A stretch of 64,000 nucleotides of DNA from Desulfovibrio oxyclinae DSM 11498 (GCF_000375485.1 NZ_AQXE01000005.1:62001-126000); one strand, 5' to 3'. Shown: positions 8,538 through 16,333, counted from the first letter of the stretch. Program-made: numbers and translations. The notes: generated by a model from the sequence alone, not told the origin.

Positions 8538-8834
8538 ATGGACATGCTGAGCGCATTCGGAAACTGGTTCTGCAACAGCGGATTCGGCTACGGCCACGGC
8601 CACTTGGGAGGCGGCGGATTCATGTCGTCCGGTTGGCTTCCCTTTCACATGCCCTTCGGCGGCCTGATCGGACTGTTGCTCCTCGGAACCCTGATTTTCA
8701 TGGGAGTGCGCCTGTTTCGCAGTCGGCAGCCTTCGCATCAGACAATCGCAATGGACGTGATCAAGCGTCGCTATGCGGAAGGCGAGATCGACGATGCTAC
8801 CTACGAAAAGCTTCGAGCCGCGATGAAACGATAA
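8538..8834 (+). CDS. small membrane protein with C-terminal SHOCT motif
   Basis: 98 residues. The ATG at 8538 lies 7 bp after AGGAGGT; an upstream in-frame ATG at 8517 lacks such a site. The protein starts with a Gly/His-rich stretch (GYGHGHLGGGG), has one membrane helix at about 42-60, and ends in AMDVIKRRYAEGEIDDATYEKL, the short helical SHOCT motif often found at the C-terminus of small bacterial membrane proteins. SHOCT is thought to mediate oligomerisation. The His-rich segment could bind metal, but this is a guess. Single-gene transcript between two terminators. Confidence 0.72.
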   Translation: MDMLSAFGNWFCNSGFGYGHGHLGGGGFMSSGWLPFHMPFGGLIGLLLLGTLIFMGVRLFRSRQPSHQTIAMDVIKRRYAEGEIDDATYEKLRAAMKR

Positions 8835-8875
8835 ATTTCGTACAAAGACCTCTTGAGACAAGCATCCTCCTCCCG

Positions 8876-8902
8876 ACGCCCCCGCCTGACCAGCGGGGGC
8901 GT
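8876..8902 (+). terminator. GC-rich hairpin after the SHOCT gene
   Basis: A 10-bp perfect stem ACGCCCCCGC (8876-8885) with GCGGGGGCGT (8893-8902) and a 7-nt loop, 41 bp after the stop codon. The following T tract is weak (TTCCTCTG), so termination may be partial. Confidence 0.55.
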
Positions 8903-8913
8903 TCCTCTGTGAA

Positions 8914-8930
8914 GGCCTCCGGCGGCCCTT
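8914..8930. repeat. inverted copy of part of the 485-bp repeat
   Basis: GCCTCCGGCGGCCCTTC is the reverse complement, but for one missing C, of the GAAGGG...GGAGGC segment found in each repeat copy (for example 9257-9274). It shows that fragments of the repeat family occur in both orientations around this locus. Confidence 0.6.
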
Positions 8931-8947
8931 CGGGGACCCTCCGGGGG

Positions 8948-8979
8948 CTTAAGAACCCTTTTGCAAAAGGGTTCTTAAG
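8948..8979. repeat. 32-bp perfect palindrome
   Basis: A perfect palindrome starting CTTAAGAACCC and centred on TTGCAA with no loop bases. As RNA it folds into a 14-15 bp hairpin. It lies between the SHOCT terminator and the first 485-bp repeat copy. Hairpins of this kind are often dispersed in Desulfovibrio-type genomes; a REP-like element is likely. There is no T tract, so it is not a classical terminator. Confidence 0.75.
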
Positions 8980-9127
8980 AATCTCCCAAAAACATTTGGC
9001 TTGCCAAGCCGCACTCGGCTTTCCGAAAGCTAAGGTGCGTAGGCGGCTTGGCGTATATGCTGACGGCGGTTTTCTGCTCTGAGGGATATGACGAACCTAA
9101 GCAGCTCCAAACCGTGCAACCATTACA

Positions 9128-9520
9128 CACAGAACACAAATCCCCGTCAGCAGGGTTGCAGCTGGGACGCGGGTTATGCGGCCGCATTAACCCGGCTGCT
9201 GCAAGTCCGCTGACAACCCAGGGATTCCAAAGGGGGCCCGCCCCTTTGGTCCGCCTGAAGGGCCCGCCGGAGGCATTGTCGTTTACACCAGTTGCAGGTT
9301 TCGGCCTGTTGGCCGACCTTCTTTTTTGCTTGCGCAGAAAAAAGAAGGCAAAAACTGCGCTTGTGGGGGAACGCCGCCGCTCTCGGCGAGAGGCTCTATG
9401 ACGCGGTCACTGCTCCGGGAGAAATGTTTGTGCCTACAAACATCACCCGGACCTGCGTGACCGGTCAAAAGAGCCTCTATGCCTCGATCGGCATTGCTGC
9501 GGTACTTGGTTGGCGGGAGT
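9128..9520. repeat. 485-bp tandem repeat, conserved core copy 1
   Basis: First of three conserved cores. The 393-bp core begins CACAGAAC and ends GGTTGGCGGGAGT. It is rich in inverted repeats: CCAAAGGGG/CCCCTTTGG, TCGGCC/GGCCGA, CCTTCTTTTTT (9317-9327) with AAAAAAGAAGG (9338-9348), and ATGTTTGT/ACAAACAT. Open frames in it are short, overlap on both strands and lack ribosome sites, so I regard it as non-coding. It may be a structured RNA or a mobile/recombinogenic repeat. Confidence 0.8.
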
Positions 9521-9612
9521 AGAAGCTTTGTTGGAAGTACAGGTGGGAAGTCTGTGGGCTGACGGAATCCCGCTTAACTCAGTTCTGCTACGGAAGCTCG
9601 TCAGCCAAGACG
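9521..9612. other. diverged spacer between repeat cores
   Basis: 92 bp between core 1 and core 2. The spacer between core 2 and core 3 (10006-10097) is also exactly 92 bp but only partly similar, being alike mainly at both ends. Equal length with unequal sequence suggests an old tandem duplication in which the cores stayed alike. Confidence 0.55.
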
Positions 9613-10005
9613 CACAGAACATAGATTCTCGTCAGCGGGGTTGCAGCTGGGACGCGGGTTGTGCGGCCGCATGACCCCGGCAGCTGCAAGTCCGCTGACA
9701 ACTCAGGGATTCCAAAGGGGGCCCGCCCCTTTGGTCCGCCTGAAGGGCCCGCCGGAGGCATTGTCGTTTATACCAGTTGCAGGTTTCGGCCTGTTGGCCG
9801 ACCTTCTTTTTTGCTTGCGCAGAAAAAAGAAGGCAAAAACTGCGCTTTTGTGGGTGCTCCGCCGCTCTCGGCGAGAGGCTCTATGACGCGGTCACTGCTC
9901 CGGGAGAAATGTTTGTGCCTACAAACATCACCCGGACCTGCGTGACCGGTCAAAAGAGCCTCTATGCCTCGATCGGCATTGCTGCGGTACTTGGTTGGCG
10001 GGAGT
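9613..10005. repeat. 485-bp tandem repeat, conserved core copy 2
   Basis: 393 bp, nearly identical to 9128-9520, with the same order of hairpins. The few differences include CAGGG/CGGGG near the start and single substitutions in the middle. The distance between the CACAGAAC starts of cores 1 and 2 is exactly 485 bp. Confidence 0.8.
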
Positions 10006-10083
10006 GGATGGTTTGTTGGGCTTTCTAGTGGGGAGCTTGTGCACCGAAAGAACTCCTCGGGATGTAGTTTGGTTAACAGAGTT

Positions 10084-10246
10084 CGTCAGCCAAGACGCAC
10101 AGAACATAGATTCTCGTCAGCGGGGTTGCAGCTGGGACGCGGGTTATGCGGCCGTATGAACCCGGCAGCTGCAACCCCGCTGACAACTCAGGGATTCCAA
10201 AGGGGGCCCGCCCCTTTGGTCCGCCTGAAAGGCCCGCCGGAGGCAT
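10084..10246. repeat. 485-bp tandem repeat, truncated copy 3
   Basis: Third copy, again 485 bp after the second (CACAGAAC at 10098), but it stops after GGCCCGCCGGAGGCAT at 10246. It also shares the upstream CGTCAGCCAAGACG with copy 2. The missing part is the poly-T hairpin and everything after it. The truncation point is followed directly by the cysS terminator. Confidence 0.75.
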
Positions 10247-10260
10247 CTTTGGGCAAAAAG

Positions 10261-10291
10261 AAAGGGAGCATCGAAGGATGCTCCCTTTTTT
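10261..10291 (-). terminator. terminator of the ispDF-cysS operon
   Basis: Twelve-bp perfect stem AAAGGGAGCATC (10261-10272) with its complement (10277-10288) around a GAAG tetraloop. Read leftward after the cysS stop it is followed by TTTCTTTTT-type sequence. The A and T runs on both sides make it potentially bidirectional. Confidence 0.8.
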
Positions 10292-10310
10292 GATTCGTAT
10301 GACTTTTTCC

Positions 10311-11768
10311 CTAGATGACGTCCCATGTGGCGCCTTCGGGGGTGTCTTTGACTTCGACGTGCATGGCTTCGAGTTCCTTGCGGATGGTGTCGGCTCGTTC
10401 GAAGTCCTTGTCTTTGCGGGCCTGTTGGCGTTCGTCCAGTTTGGTTTGGACGGCGTCGGGGTCGATTTCCTTGCGTTCGGCGCGTTTGTCGCGGAGTTCG
10501 GTAAGGAAGTCTGCGGGCTGCTGACCGAAGACACCGAAGACCTGTGCCCAGACTGCGACGTCTTCGCGGATCCGGGTCCAGAGGTCGCGTGCGCCTTCGG
10601 ACTGGCGCAGTTTCTTGTCTTCGGCGATGCGTCCTGCGAGTCGAACGGCATTGAACAGCTGGCCGAGTGCGGCGGCGGTGTTCATGTCGTCTTCCATGGC
10701 TTCGGTCCATTTGGCTTCGATGTCGGCCAGTTCCTGGGTGAGCTCTTCGGGGAAGGGGGATTTCTTCCATTTGGACCGGCCGAGGGCGGCCTCGATCTGG
10801 TCGAGGGCGGTATAGACGCGTTTGATGCCTTTTTCGGCTTCTTCGAGTGCTTCGAAGGAGAAGTCGAGCGGGCTGCGGTAGTGCATGGTCAGCAGGAAAT
10901 AGCGCAGGGTCTCGGGCAGAAACTGGGCGAGGATGTCGCGGATGGTGAAAAAGTTGCCGAGACTTTTAGACATTTTTTCGGAGTTGATGCGCACGAAACC
11001 GTTGTGCACCCAGAAGCGGGCGAAGTCCTTGTCGGTGGCTGCTTCGGACTGGGCAATTTCGTTCTCGTGATGCGGGAAGGCCAGGTCCTGTCCGCCGCCG
11101 TGGATGTCGAGAGGCAGGGGAGCGTATTTTTCGCTCATGGCGGAGCATTCGAGATGCCAGCCGGGACGGCCGGGGCCCCATGGGGATTCCCAGGAGGGTT
11201 CGTCTGGCTTGGCGGCTTTCCAGAGGGTGAAGTCGAGGGGGTCTTCCTTCATTTCACCGGGCTGGATGCGTGCGCCGGATTCGAGTTCGTCGATCTGGCG
11301 TCCGGAGAGCTTGCCGTAGCCGTCGAAGGTGCGCACGCGGAAGTAGACGTCGCCGTTTTCGGCGGCGTAGGCGTGGCCCTTGTCGATGAGATGCTGGGTC
11401 AGCTCGACCATTTCGGGTATGTGCTGGGTGCATTTGGGTTCCACGGTGGCGCGCTCGACATTGAGGCGGTCCATGTCCACGTAGAATTCCTGAATGTATT
11501 TTTCGGCCACTTCGCCGGACTCCATGCCGGTCTCGTTGGCGCGCTTGATGATCTTGTCGTCGATGTCGGTGAAGTTGCGGATGAAGGTGACGTCGTAACC
11601 GCGGTGCTTGAGGTAGCGGTAGAGGACGTCGAAGACCACACTGGAGCGGGCGTGGCCGATGTGACAGAGGTCGTAGGCGGTGATGCCGCAGACGTACATG
11701 GAGACGTCGTTGCCGTTCGCCGGGGTGAACTCCTGTTTCTTCCTCGCCAGGGTGTTGTAGAGTTTCAT
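10311..11768 (-). CDS. cysS: cysteinyl-tRNA synthetase
   Basis: 485 residues, normal length for this class Ia synthetase, which charges tRNA-Cys in the cytoplasm. HIGH is at 36-39 (DLCHIGHARS) and KMSKS at 265-269; Cys27, the C of WHLECS and the HHENE motif give the zinc ligands that select cysteine. I chose ATG 11768, preceded by GGAG at 8 bp and starting MKLYNTLARK as in other CysS; an upstream in-frame start adds a non-conserved tail. It is the last gene of the leftward ispDF operon, 19 bp after the AsmA-like gene. Confidence 0.96.
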   Translation of the reverse strand: MKLYNTLARKKQEFTPANGNDVSMYVCGITAYDLCHIGHARSSVVFDVLYRYLKHRGYDVTFIRNFTDIDDKIIKRANETGMESGEVAEKYIQEFYVDMDRLNVERATVEPKCTQHIPEMVELTQHLIDKGHAYAAENGDVYFRVRTFDGYGKLSGRQIDELESGARIQPGEMKEDPLDFTLWKAAKPDEPSWESPWGPGRPGWHLECSAMSEKYAPLPLDIHGGGQDLAFPHHENEIAQSEAATDKDFARFWVHNGFVRINSEKMSKSLGNFFTIRDILAQFLPETLRYFLLTMHYRSPLDFSFEALEEAEKGIKRVYTALDQIEAALGRSKWKKSPFPEELTQELADIEAKWTEAMEDDMNTAAALGQLFNAVRLAGRIAEDKKLRQSEGARDLWTRIREDVAVWAQVFGVFGQQPADFLTELRDKRAERKEIDPDAVQTKLDERQQARKDKDFERADTIRKELEAMHVEVKDTPEGATWDVI

Positions 11769-11787
11769 CGTATTGCTCCGTTTGTGG

Positions 11788-12666
11788 CTATTTGGATTTA
11801 TTGACTTTCGATTCGTTGGTAACCGTGACTTCAAGGGCCAGCATGCGGGCTATCCGTTCCGGGGAATTACCCATGTAGAAGTAGAGCCACGGCACGGGTT
11901 CCGGCGGCGCGGTGCTGAGTCTGAGCGTGCCGCCGTTTTCGAAAAACCGTCCGAGATCGGCATATGTCTCGGCCATGATGGGCTGTTGCCTTGTCTCGGC
12001 GGTGCGGGCCAGCAGGGCGAGTGATGCGGCGAAACGATCGCGGCGTTCCTTTTCCGGCCCGGCCACCAGTGCGAGGGAGAGCCGGTCCAGCAGGCCGTCG
12101 TCGGTAAAGCGCATCTTGCTTCTGCCCACCTGAAGGCCCACGAGATCGGCGAGACCGAAGGTCTCCAGTTCGACGTTGTGCAGCCCGATCATGCCCTCAA
12201 GGTCGCCGATGCCTTCAAGGTCGGCGGCCAAGCGTTTCACGTGCAGGGAGTTGTCGCCCTTGTCGAATTTGTAGTCAAGGGCCAGATCGCCGCGAATGCG
12301 CTCAAGTCGCATTCCGGAAGCGAGCGCCGATGCCCAGCCAAGCAGTTGTGGGTCAAGGGCGAAGTCCGCACCCTGTACCTCGACGTGCGCGAAGTGAGGC
12401 GGGCGGTTCCGATGATCCAGATCAATGAAGTCGATGCGTTCCGCGCTGTATTCGTTGCCGTTCCAGACCGCTTCCATGCCGTCAATGGACACGGAGCGCT
12501 CCAAGAGGCTCACGTTCAGGGCCTGCCAGTTCACTTCGGCTCCGTGCGACTGTGCCGCCTGACGGATACCTTTCTCCACCTGCGACTGCACGAACCATCT
12601 CAGTCCGCCGTACAGGGCGGCGATGACCACCAGCGCGATGAGCAGAATCTTTATGCCGCGGTTCAT
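11788..12666 (-). CDS. AsmA-like periplasmic protein, unrecognised
   Basis: 292 residues: one N-terminal membrane anchor (about 5-27), then a periplasmic, beta-strand-rich region with patterns such as VSIDGMEAVW and AHVEVQGADF that resemble AsmA/DUF748-type proteins, which act in lipid or outer-membrane homeostasis. I do not recognise a named family. The ATG overlaps the ispDF stop (ATGA), so it is translationally coupled to isoprenoid synthesis upstream and close to cysS downstream. The C-terminal ~15 residues are charged. Confidence 0.6.
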   Translation of the reverse strand: MNRGIKILLIALVVIAALYGGLRWFVQSQVEKGIRQAAQSHGAEVNWQALNVSLLERSVSIDGMEAVWNGNEYSAERIDFIDLDHRNRPPHFAHVEVQGADFALDPQLLGWASALASGMRLERIRGDLALDYKFDKGDNSLHVKRLAADLEGIGDLEGMIGLHNVELETFGLADLVGLQVGRSKMRFTDDGLLDRLSLALVAGPEKERRDRFAASLALLARTAETRQQPIMAETYADLGRFFENGGTLRLSTAPPEPVPWLYFYMGNSPERIARMLALEVTVTNESKVNKSK

Positions 12667-13853
12667 GCAAACCTCCGGACGGCGCTGACGCAGGCCACGG
12701 CCTTGATGCCTTTCTTTTCACCGGTGAAGCCGAGCTTTTCTTCGGTGGTGGCTTTGAAGTTGACGAAGGATTCGTCCAGGCCGAGCAGCCGTGCCACGTT
12801 GCGGCGGATGCCTTTGGCGTGGGGGGCCAGTTTCGGGGTCTGGGCGATGACGGTGAGGTCGGCGTGGACGATGCTCGCACCGGCCTTCATGGCCATGAGC
12901 TGCACTTCCTTGAGCAGTACGCCGCTGTTGGCGCCTTCAAAATTCGGGTCGGTGTCCGGGAAGTGGCTGCCGATGTCGCCGCCGCCGAACGTGCCGAGGA
13001 TGGCATCGGCAAGAGCGTGCAGCAGCACATCGCCGTCGGAGTGGGCATGTATGCCGGGACCGCCGGGTATCGGAACGCCGCCAAGCACCAGCGGGCGTTC
13101 TCCGCCGTAGCGGTGGACGTCGTATCCCCAGCCGGTCACGCTGATTTCGGCCACGGGTTCCTCCAGCCGTTTCAGGTCTTCGGGGGTGGTTATCTTGCAG
13201 TTGCCGGGCTCGCCGGGGACGGTGGTCACGGTGCCGAGCCGTTCCACCATGCTCGCGTCATCGGTGACTTCCCAGCCTTCCTCTTGCGCGCGGCGGTGGG
13301 CTTCTTCGAGCGGTTCGCGATGGAAGGCCTGCGGTGTCTGGACTGCGCGCAGCTCGGAGCGGACCAGTGTCTCGGTGACAGCCGTTCCCTGTACCCGCTT
13401 GATGGTGTCTGGGACCGCGATGGCGGGAATCGCGCCTTGGGCATCCGCGTCCAGCGCGTCGAGCAGCGCGGTGACGAGGGAGGCCGAGGCAAACGGGCGG
13501 GCGGCATCGTGCACGAGTACGGTGTCGCATTTACGGTCGAGCGCGGCAAGGCCGTTGCGAACCGAATCCTGTCGCCTTGCGCCGCCTTCCACGACGGCAA
13601 AGGGCAGGCCGAGATCCTCTTCGGCATTGAGGCGTTCGACTTCGGCGCGCATCCGTTCGGCGTCTGCGGGCGGGAACACGAAAACGAGGCCGCGCATGGC
13701 GGCGACCCGGGAGAACGTGCGCGCGCTCAGCCAAAAGAGCGGCACGCCCGCGTAGGTCAGGTACTGCTTGGGAACGCCGCCTGTGGCGTCGGCCATGCGG
13801 GTGCCACTGCCTGCGGCGAGGATCACGGCCGTGGGATGGGCGGGTCTTGCCAT
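12663..13853 (-). CDS. ispDF: bifunctional IspD/IspF isoprenoid enzyme
   Basis: 396 residues joining two MEP-pathway enzymes. IspD (about 1-230; ILAAGSGTRM, VHDAARPF) makes CDP-methylerythritol; IspF (about 240-396; GYDVHR, DGDVLLHALADAILG, TTEEKLGFTG) cyclises the later intermediate, with Asp and His of DVH as zinc ligands. I chose ATG 13853 (MARPAHPTAVILAAG) behind AAGGTG. Longer in-frame reading upstream would run into the rnpB terminator and RNA gene and is rejected. IspDF fusions are usual in delta- and epsilon-type proteobacteria. Confidence 0.95.
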   Translation of the reverse strand: MARPAHPTAVILAAGSGTRMADATGGVPKQYLTYAGVPLFWLSARTFSRVAAMRGLVFVFPPADAERMRAEVERLNAEEDLGLPFAVVEGGARRQDSVRNGLAALDRKCDTVLVHDAARPFASASLVTALLDALDADAQGAIPAIAVPDTIKRVQGTAVTETLVRSELRAVQTPQAFHREPLEEAHRRAQEEGWEVTDDASMVERLGTVTTVPGEPGNCKITTPEDLKRLEEPVAEISVTGWGYDVHRYGGERPLVLGGVPIPGGPGIHAHSDGDVLLHALADAILGTFGGGDIGSHFPDTDPNFEGANSGVLLKEVQLMAMKAGASIVHADLTVIAQTPKLAPHAKGIRRNVARLLGLDESFVNFKATTEEKLGFTGEKKGIKAVACVSAVRRFA

Positions 13854-13881
13854 TGGTGTTTTCACCTTGGTTGCTGCCTGC

Positions 13882-13914
13882 AAAAACGCGCGGGGGACCG
13901 GAGCCCCCCGCGCG
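13882..13914 (-). terminator. terminator of RNase P RNA
   Basis: Ten-bp GC stem (CGCGCGGGGG at 13887-13896, complement at 13905-13914) with a short loop, followed leftward by five U residues (AAAAA at 13882-13886 on the plus strand). It sits 12 bp after the 3' end of rnpB and before the ispDF start. Confidence 0.85.
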
Positions 13915-13926
13915 GGTCTGTCAAGC

Positions 13927-14285
13927 GGAGCCGGACTGTAAGCCGGGTTCTGTGTCCCCGCGAAGGGGTGACCACCATTCATCTAGGACGACGATTACTC
14001 GCCGCCTCAAGCAACCTACCCGGAAGCTTCGGTCGGGCCGACCTCAAGCGCTTCCCTATTTGGTTTTGCTCCGGACGGGGCATACCTGGCCGGGCATGTC
14101 GCCATGCCCGCCGGTGGGCTCTTACCCCACCGTTTCACCCTTACCTTCCGGCGAACCGGAAGGCGGTCTGCTTTCTGTTGCGCTTGCCGGGGATCGCTCC
14201 CCCTGGGAGTTACCCAGCGCCCTGCCCTACGGAGCCCGGACTTTCCTCCCCGGTCAACGACCGCGGCGGTGGTCCGTCCGACTCC
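13927..14285 (-). ncRNA. rnpB: RNase P RNA, type A
   Basis: About 359 nt. Read on the minus strand it contains the conserved GAGGAAAGTCCGGGCTCC near the 5' end, GGGTGAAACGGTGGGGTAAGAGCCC in the middle and ACAGAACCCGGCTTA near the 3' end. The ends are set by the P1 helix, in which GGAGTCGGAC (14285 side) pairs with GTCCGGCTCC (13927 side) with one G-U pair. It is the catalytic RNA that trims tRNA 5' leaders. It lies 38 bp after the zinc-ribbon gene, which may be co-transcribed with it. Confidence 0.95.
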
Positions 14286-14322
14286 ATGATATCATCTGCC
14301 GTCAAGCGGCGTTCTTCACTCT

Positions 14323-15048
14323 CTAGCTGGCCTGGCTGATGTGCTCGGACCAGAAAATGAGGCGCTGGCAGTTGGAGCAGGAGAGAATCTGCTTGCCCTT
14401 CTGCAGCTCGTTGTATTCCTGCGGCGGAATCTTGATGTGGCAACCGGTGCACACGGAGTCTTCCACGGCCACGATGACCGGGTTGTCCAGGCGCGAACGG
14501 ATGAACTCGTAGCGGCCGAGGATCGGCGGCGGCACGACTTCGCAGGCCTTGGCGCGCTTTTTCTGAAGGGAGTCGAGCTGCTTCTGCGCCTGTGCAACGC
14601 GTTCGTCGAGGGTGGTCTTCTTGGCGTCGTACTCTTTCTGTACTTCGTCCATGTCCTCGCCCACCTGACGGGCCAGCTCGGCCTGACGGGCCAGCTCTTC
14701 CTTGACGGCCTCGTATTCTTCCTCGCGCATGCGGTTGAGCTTTTCCAGGCTGTCCATCTCGCGCATCATGGCGTGATACTGCTTGGTGTTGTCCACCAGC
14801 ATCAGCTTGTTCTTGCTCTTCTTGATCTTGGCGTCGTCTTCCTCGATCTCGCCGCCCAGCTTATTGCGCTGTTCGTCGAGCAGGTTCAGCTTTTCCTCGA
14901 TCTGCTCCTTGCGGGCGCGGAAGCCGTCGAGCTGCTCTTCAAGGGCGGCCAGCTCGCGCGGAGCCTTGCCGATCTCTTCCTCCAGCACGAGGATTTCGTC
15001 GTCCACCTGCTGCAGCACCACAAGCTGTTCGATCTGTTTCTGGTACAT
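14323..15048 (-). CDS. coiled-coil protein with C4 zinc ribbon
   Basis: 241 residues. Residues ~1-180 form a long heptad-rich coiled coil (Glu/Leu/Lys rich, with KKSKNKLMLVDNTKQYHAMMREMDSLE); the C-terminus holds CTGCH and CSNC, two CxxC pairs that make a C4 zinc ribbon. This is the HP0958/CT398 family, cytoplasmic adaptor proteins, one of which helps flagellar assembly and RpoN stability in Helicobacter. GAGAGGT precedes the ATG. It lies between nif3 and rnpB. The function here is not known. Confidence 0.85.
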   Translation of the reverse strand: MYQKQIEQLVVLQQVDDEILVLEEEIGKAPRELAALEEQLDGFRARKEQIEEKLNLLDEQRNKLGGEIEEDDAKIKKSKNKLMLVDNTKQYHAMMREMDSLEKLNRMREEEYEAVKEELARQAELARQVGEDMDEVQKEYDAKKTTLDERVAQAQKQLDSLQKKRAKACEVVPPPILGRYEFIRSRLDNPVIVAVEDSVCTGCHIKIPPQEYNELQKGKQILSCSNCQRLIFWSEHISQAS

Positions 15049-15087
15049 GTTGATACCTCTCGATTATATTTGGAAAATTAACCGTCT

Positions 15088-16092
15088 TTATATTTCGGCC
15101 ACAGACCAGCGAAACGGGTCATCGCCCGGGAAGAAACGTACTTCCACGCCTTCCAGTGCGGCTCCCAGCTCCGCGGCGAAGCGGCGCATCATCTCTTCTT
15201 CTATGGAAAAGTGTCCGGCGTCAATGATGCAGACCGAACCCTCGGTTCCGGCATCCACCGCCGGATGGTACTTCATGTCGCCGGTAATGAACACGTCCGC
15301 CCCGGCTGCGCGGTGCGCAAGCGAGGAACCGGAGCCGCCGCAGTAGGCCACGGTGCGAACCATTTCCGGGCGCGGCCCGCAGTGGGGCAGGTAGCGGCGT
15401 CCGGTGAGGCCGTGCAGACGCTGCAGGAAATCGTCGAAGGCAAGTTCCTCCGGCAATTCGCCCATTTCGCCCAGTCCCGCCACGGTTCTGGGTTCCACAA
15501 GCTCGCGGACGTAAAACTCGGGCCGCTCCCCCTGACCGAAGGCGATGGCCTCGGCCACGAAGGGCCATGCGTCCCGCTCCACGATGAGCCTCACCTCGCC
15601 CGCAGCGCTCTGCGACACGCTGTGCACGCCGTCACGATCCGCCCAGCGTTCGCCGTCTTCGCGACCCAGCGGCGTGGGGGCGTAGAAGGAGACCTCGATG
15701 GGCGTGGTCACGGTTCCCGGCTCCAGCACCCTGCGGTTTTGCAGATCCAGATCGTCCCCGAGCCAGAAGGCGGGGCCTTCGGGAGCAGAGTCGAGCGAGG
15801 TGTGCGCGGCATAGAGCCATGCATCGGCGCGGATTAAGGCCCGCAGGACGTCGAGATAGGCTCCGCCGGTGGGCGCCTTGGGCTTCATGTACAGCGGATG
15901 GTGGGTCACCACGAGAGACGCCCCCCATTCGAGACAGCGCGTCACCGCTTCGGGAGTGGGCTCCAGCGTCACGGCCACCTTGTCCGCCTTGTCGGCCACG
16001 CCGGAAACCTGCACCCCGGAATTGTCCCATCCGGATTGCAGCTCTTCGGGTGCCAACCAACGCACATTTTTGAGAACAGCCTGAATTTCCAT
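15088..16092 (-). CDS. Nif3/DUF34-family dinuclear metal protein
   Basis: 334 residues with the two conserved metal-binding clusters: VTHHPLYMKP in the N-terminal part, and GDMKYHP followed by DAGHFSIEEEM near the C-terminus. Nif3 proteins form hexameric rings with two-metal sites and have been called GTP cyclohydrolase 1 type 2, although the reaction is unsettled. The length includes the inserted PII-like middle domain seen in longer members. AGGA lies 10 bp before the ATG. The gene lies 39 bp upstream of the zinc-ribbon gene, a pairing common in bacteria. Confidence 0.9.
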   Translation of the reverse strand: MEIQAVLKNVRWLAPEELQSGWDNSGVQVSGVADKADKVAVTLEPTPEAVTRCLEWGASLVVTHHPLYMKPKAPTGGAYLDVLRALIRADAWLYAAHTSLDSAPEGPAFWLGDDLDLQNRRVLEPGTVTTPIEVSFYAPTPLGREDGERWADRDGVHSVSQSAAGEVRLIVERDAWPFVAEAIAFGQGERPEFYVRELVEPRTVAGLGEMGELPEELAFDDFLQRLHGLTGRRYLPHCGPRPEMVRTVAYCGGSGSSLAHRAAGADVFITGDMKYHPAVDAGTEGSVCIIDAGHFSIEEEMMRRFAAELGAALEGVEVRFFPGDDPFRWSVAEI

Positions 16093-16110
16093 GAAATTTA
16101 TTCCTGCGTC

Positions 16111-16153
16111 GAAAAGAAGATGCTCCTATCGGGCATTTCCCTCAAGGAGCATC
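16111..16153 (-). terminator. terminator of the CAT-anticodon tRNA
   Basis: Nine-bp perfect inverted repeat GATGCTCCT (16119-16127) and AGGAGCATC (16145-16153), followed leftward by TTCTTTTC. It lies about 105 bp downstream of the tRNA; the rest of 16154-16257 shows no gene. Confidence 0.6.
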
Positions 16154-16257
16154 GTATCATCTCATATCAGCATAGAGCCTTGTTCCGGATGCGGCGCGGG
16201 ATTCGCTTCACGCTCATGGGCACGGTTCTCGTTCCCCCGTATTTGAGGGGTTAGGGG

Positions 16258-16333
16258 TGGTGGGCCAACCAGGATTTGAACCTGGGACCGACCGGTTATG
16301 AGCCGGTGGCTCTGCCAACTGAGCTACTGGCCC
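16258..16333 (-). tRNA. tRNA with CAT anticodon (elongator Met, or Ile2)
   Basis: 76 nt and CCA is encoded. Arms: acceptor GGGCCAG/TTGGCCC, D-arm GCTC/GAGC, anticodon stem ACCGG/CCGGT with loop CTCATAA, T-arm CCAGG-TTCAAAT-CCTGG. The G1-C72 pair rules out initiator tRNA. A CAT anticodon can be elongator tRNA-Met or, after lysidine modification, tRNA-Ile2. C4-G69 and C5-G68 pairs, which help TilS recognise Ile2 in E. coli, are present here, so Ile2 cannot be excluded. Confidence 0.93.

Noticed and set aside
8900..10250. CRISPR array
   Set aside because: Repeat units are hundreds of bases long with only 2.3 copies and no short direct repeats with unique spacers; no cas genes nearby.
9048..10293. 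Several 60-117 codon open frames in the repeat region
   Set aside because: They recur in each repeat copy on both strands, lack ribosome sites and contain hairpin sequence; best explained as chance frames in non-coding repeats.
10146..11804. Long rightward open frame of 552 codons over cysS
   Set aside because: It is a mirror of the cysS gene on the opposite strand; its residue content is odd, it has no motifs, and CysS motifs on the other strand are complete.
13854..13982. Upstream extension of IspDF by 43 codons
   Set aside because: It would run through the rnpB terminator and the 3' end of rnpB; ATG 13853 gives the conserved IspD start.
12819..14339. Long rightward open frame of 506 codons over ispDF and rnpB
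   Set aside because: It crosses a well-defined RNase P RNA and is antisense to IspDF; no recognisable domain.
16201..16257. Possible riboswitch or leader between Nif3 and the tRNA
   Set aside because: No conserved motif or stable structure beyond the 9-bp terminator-like stem was seen.
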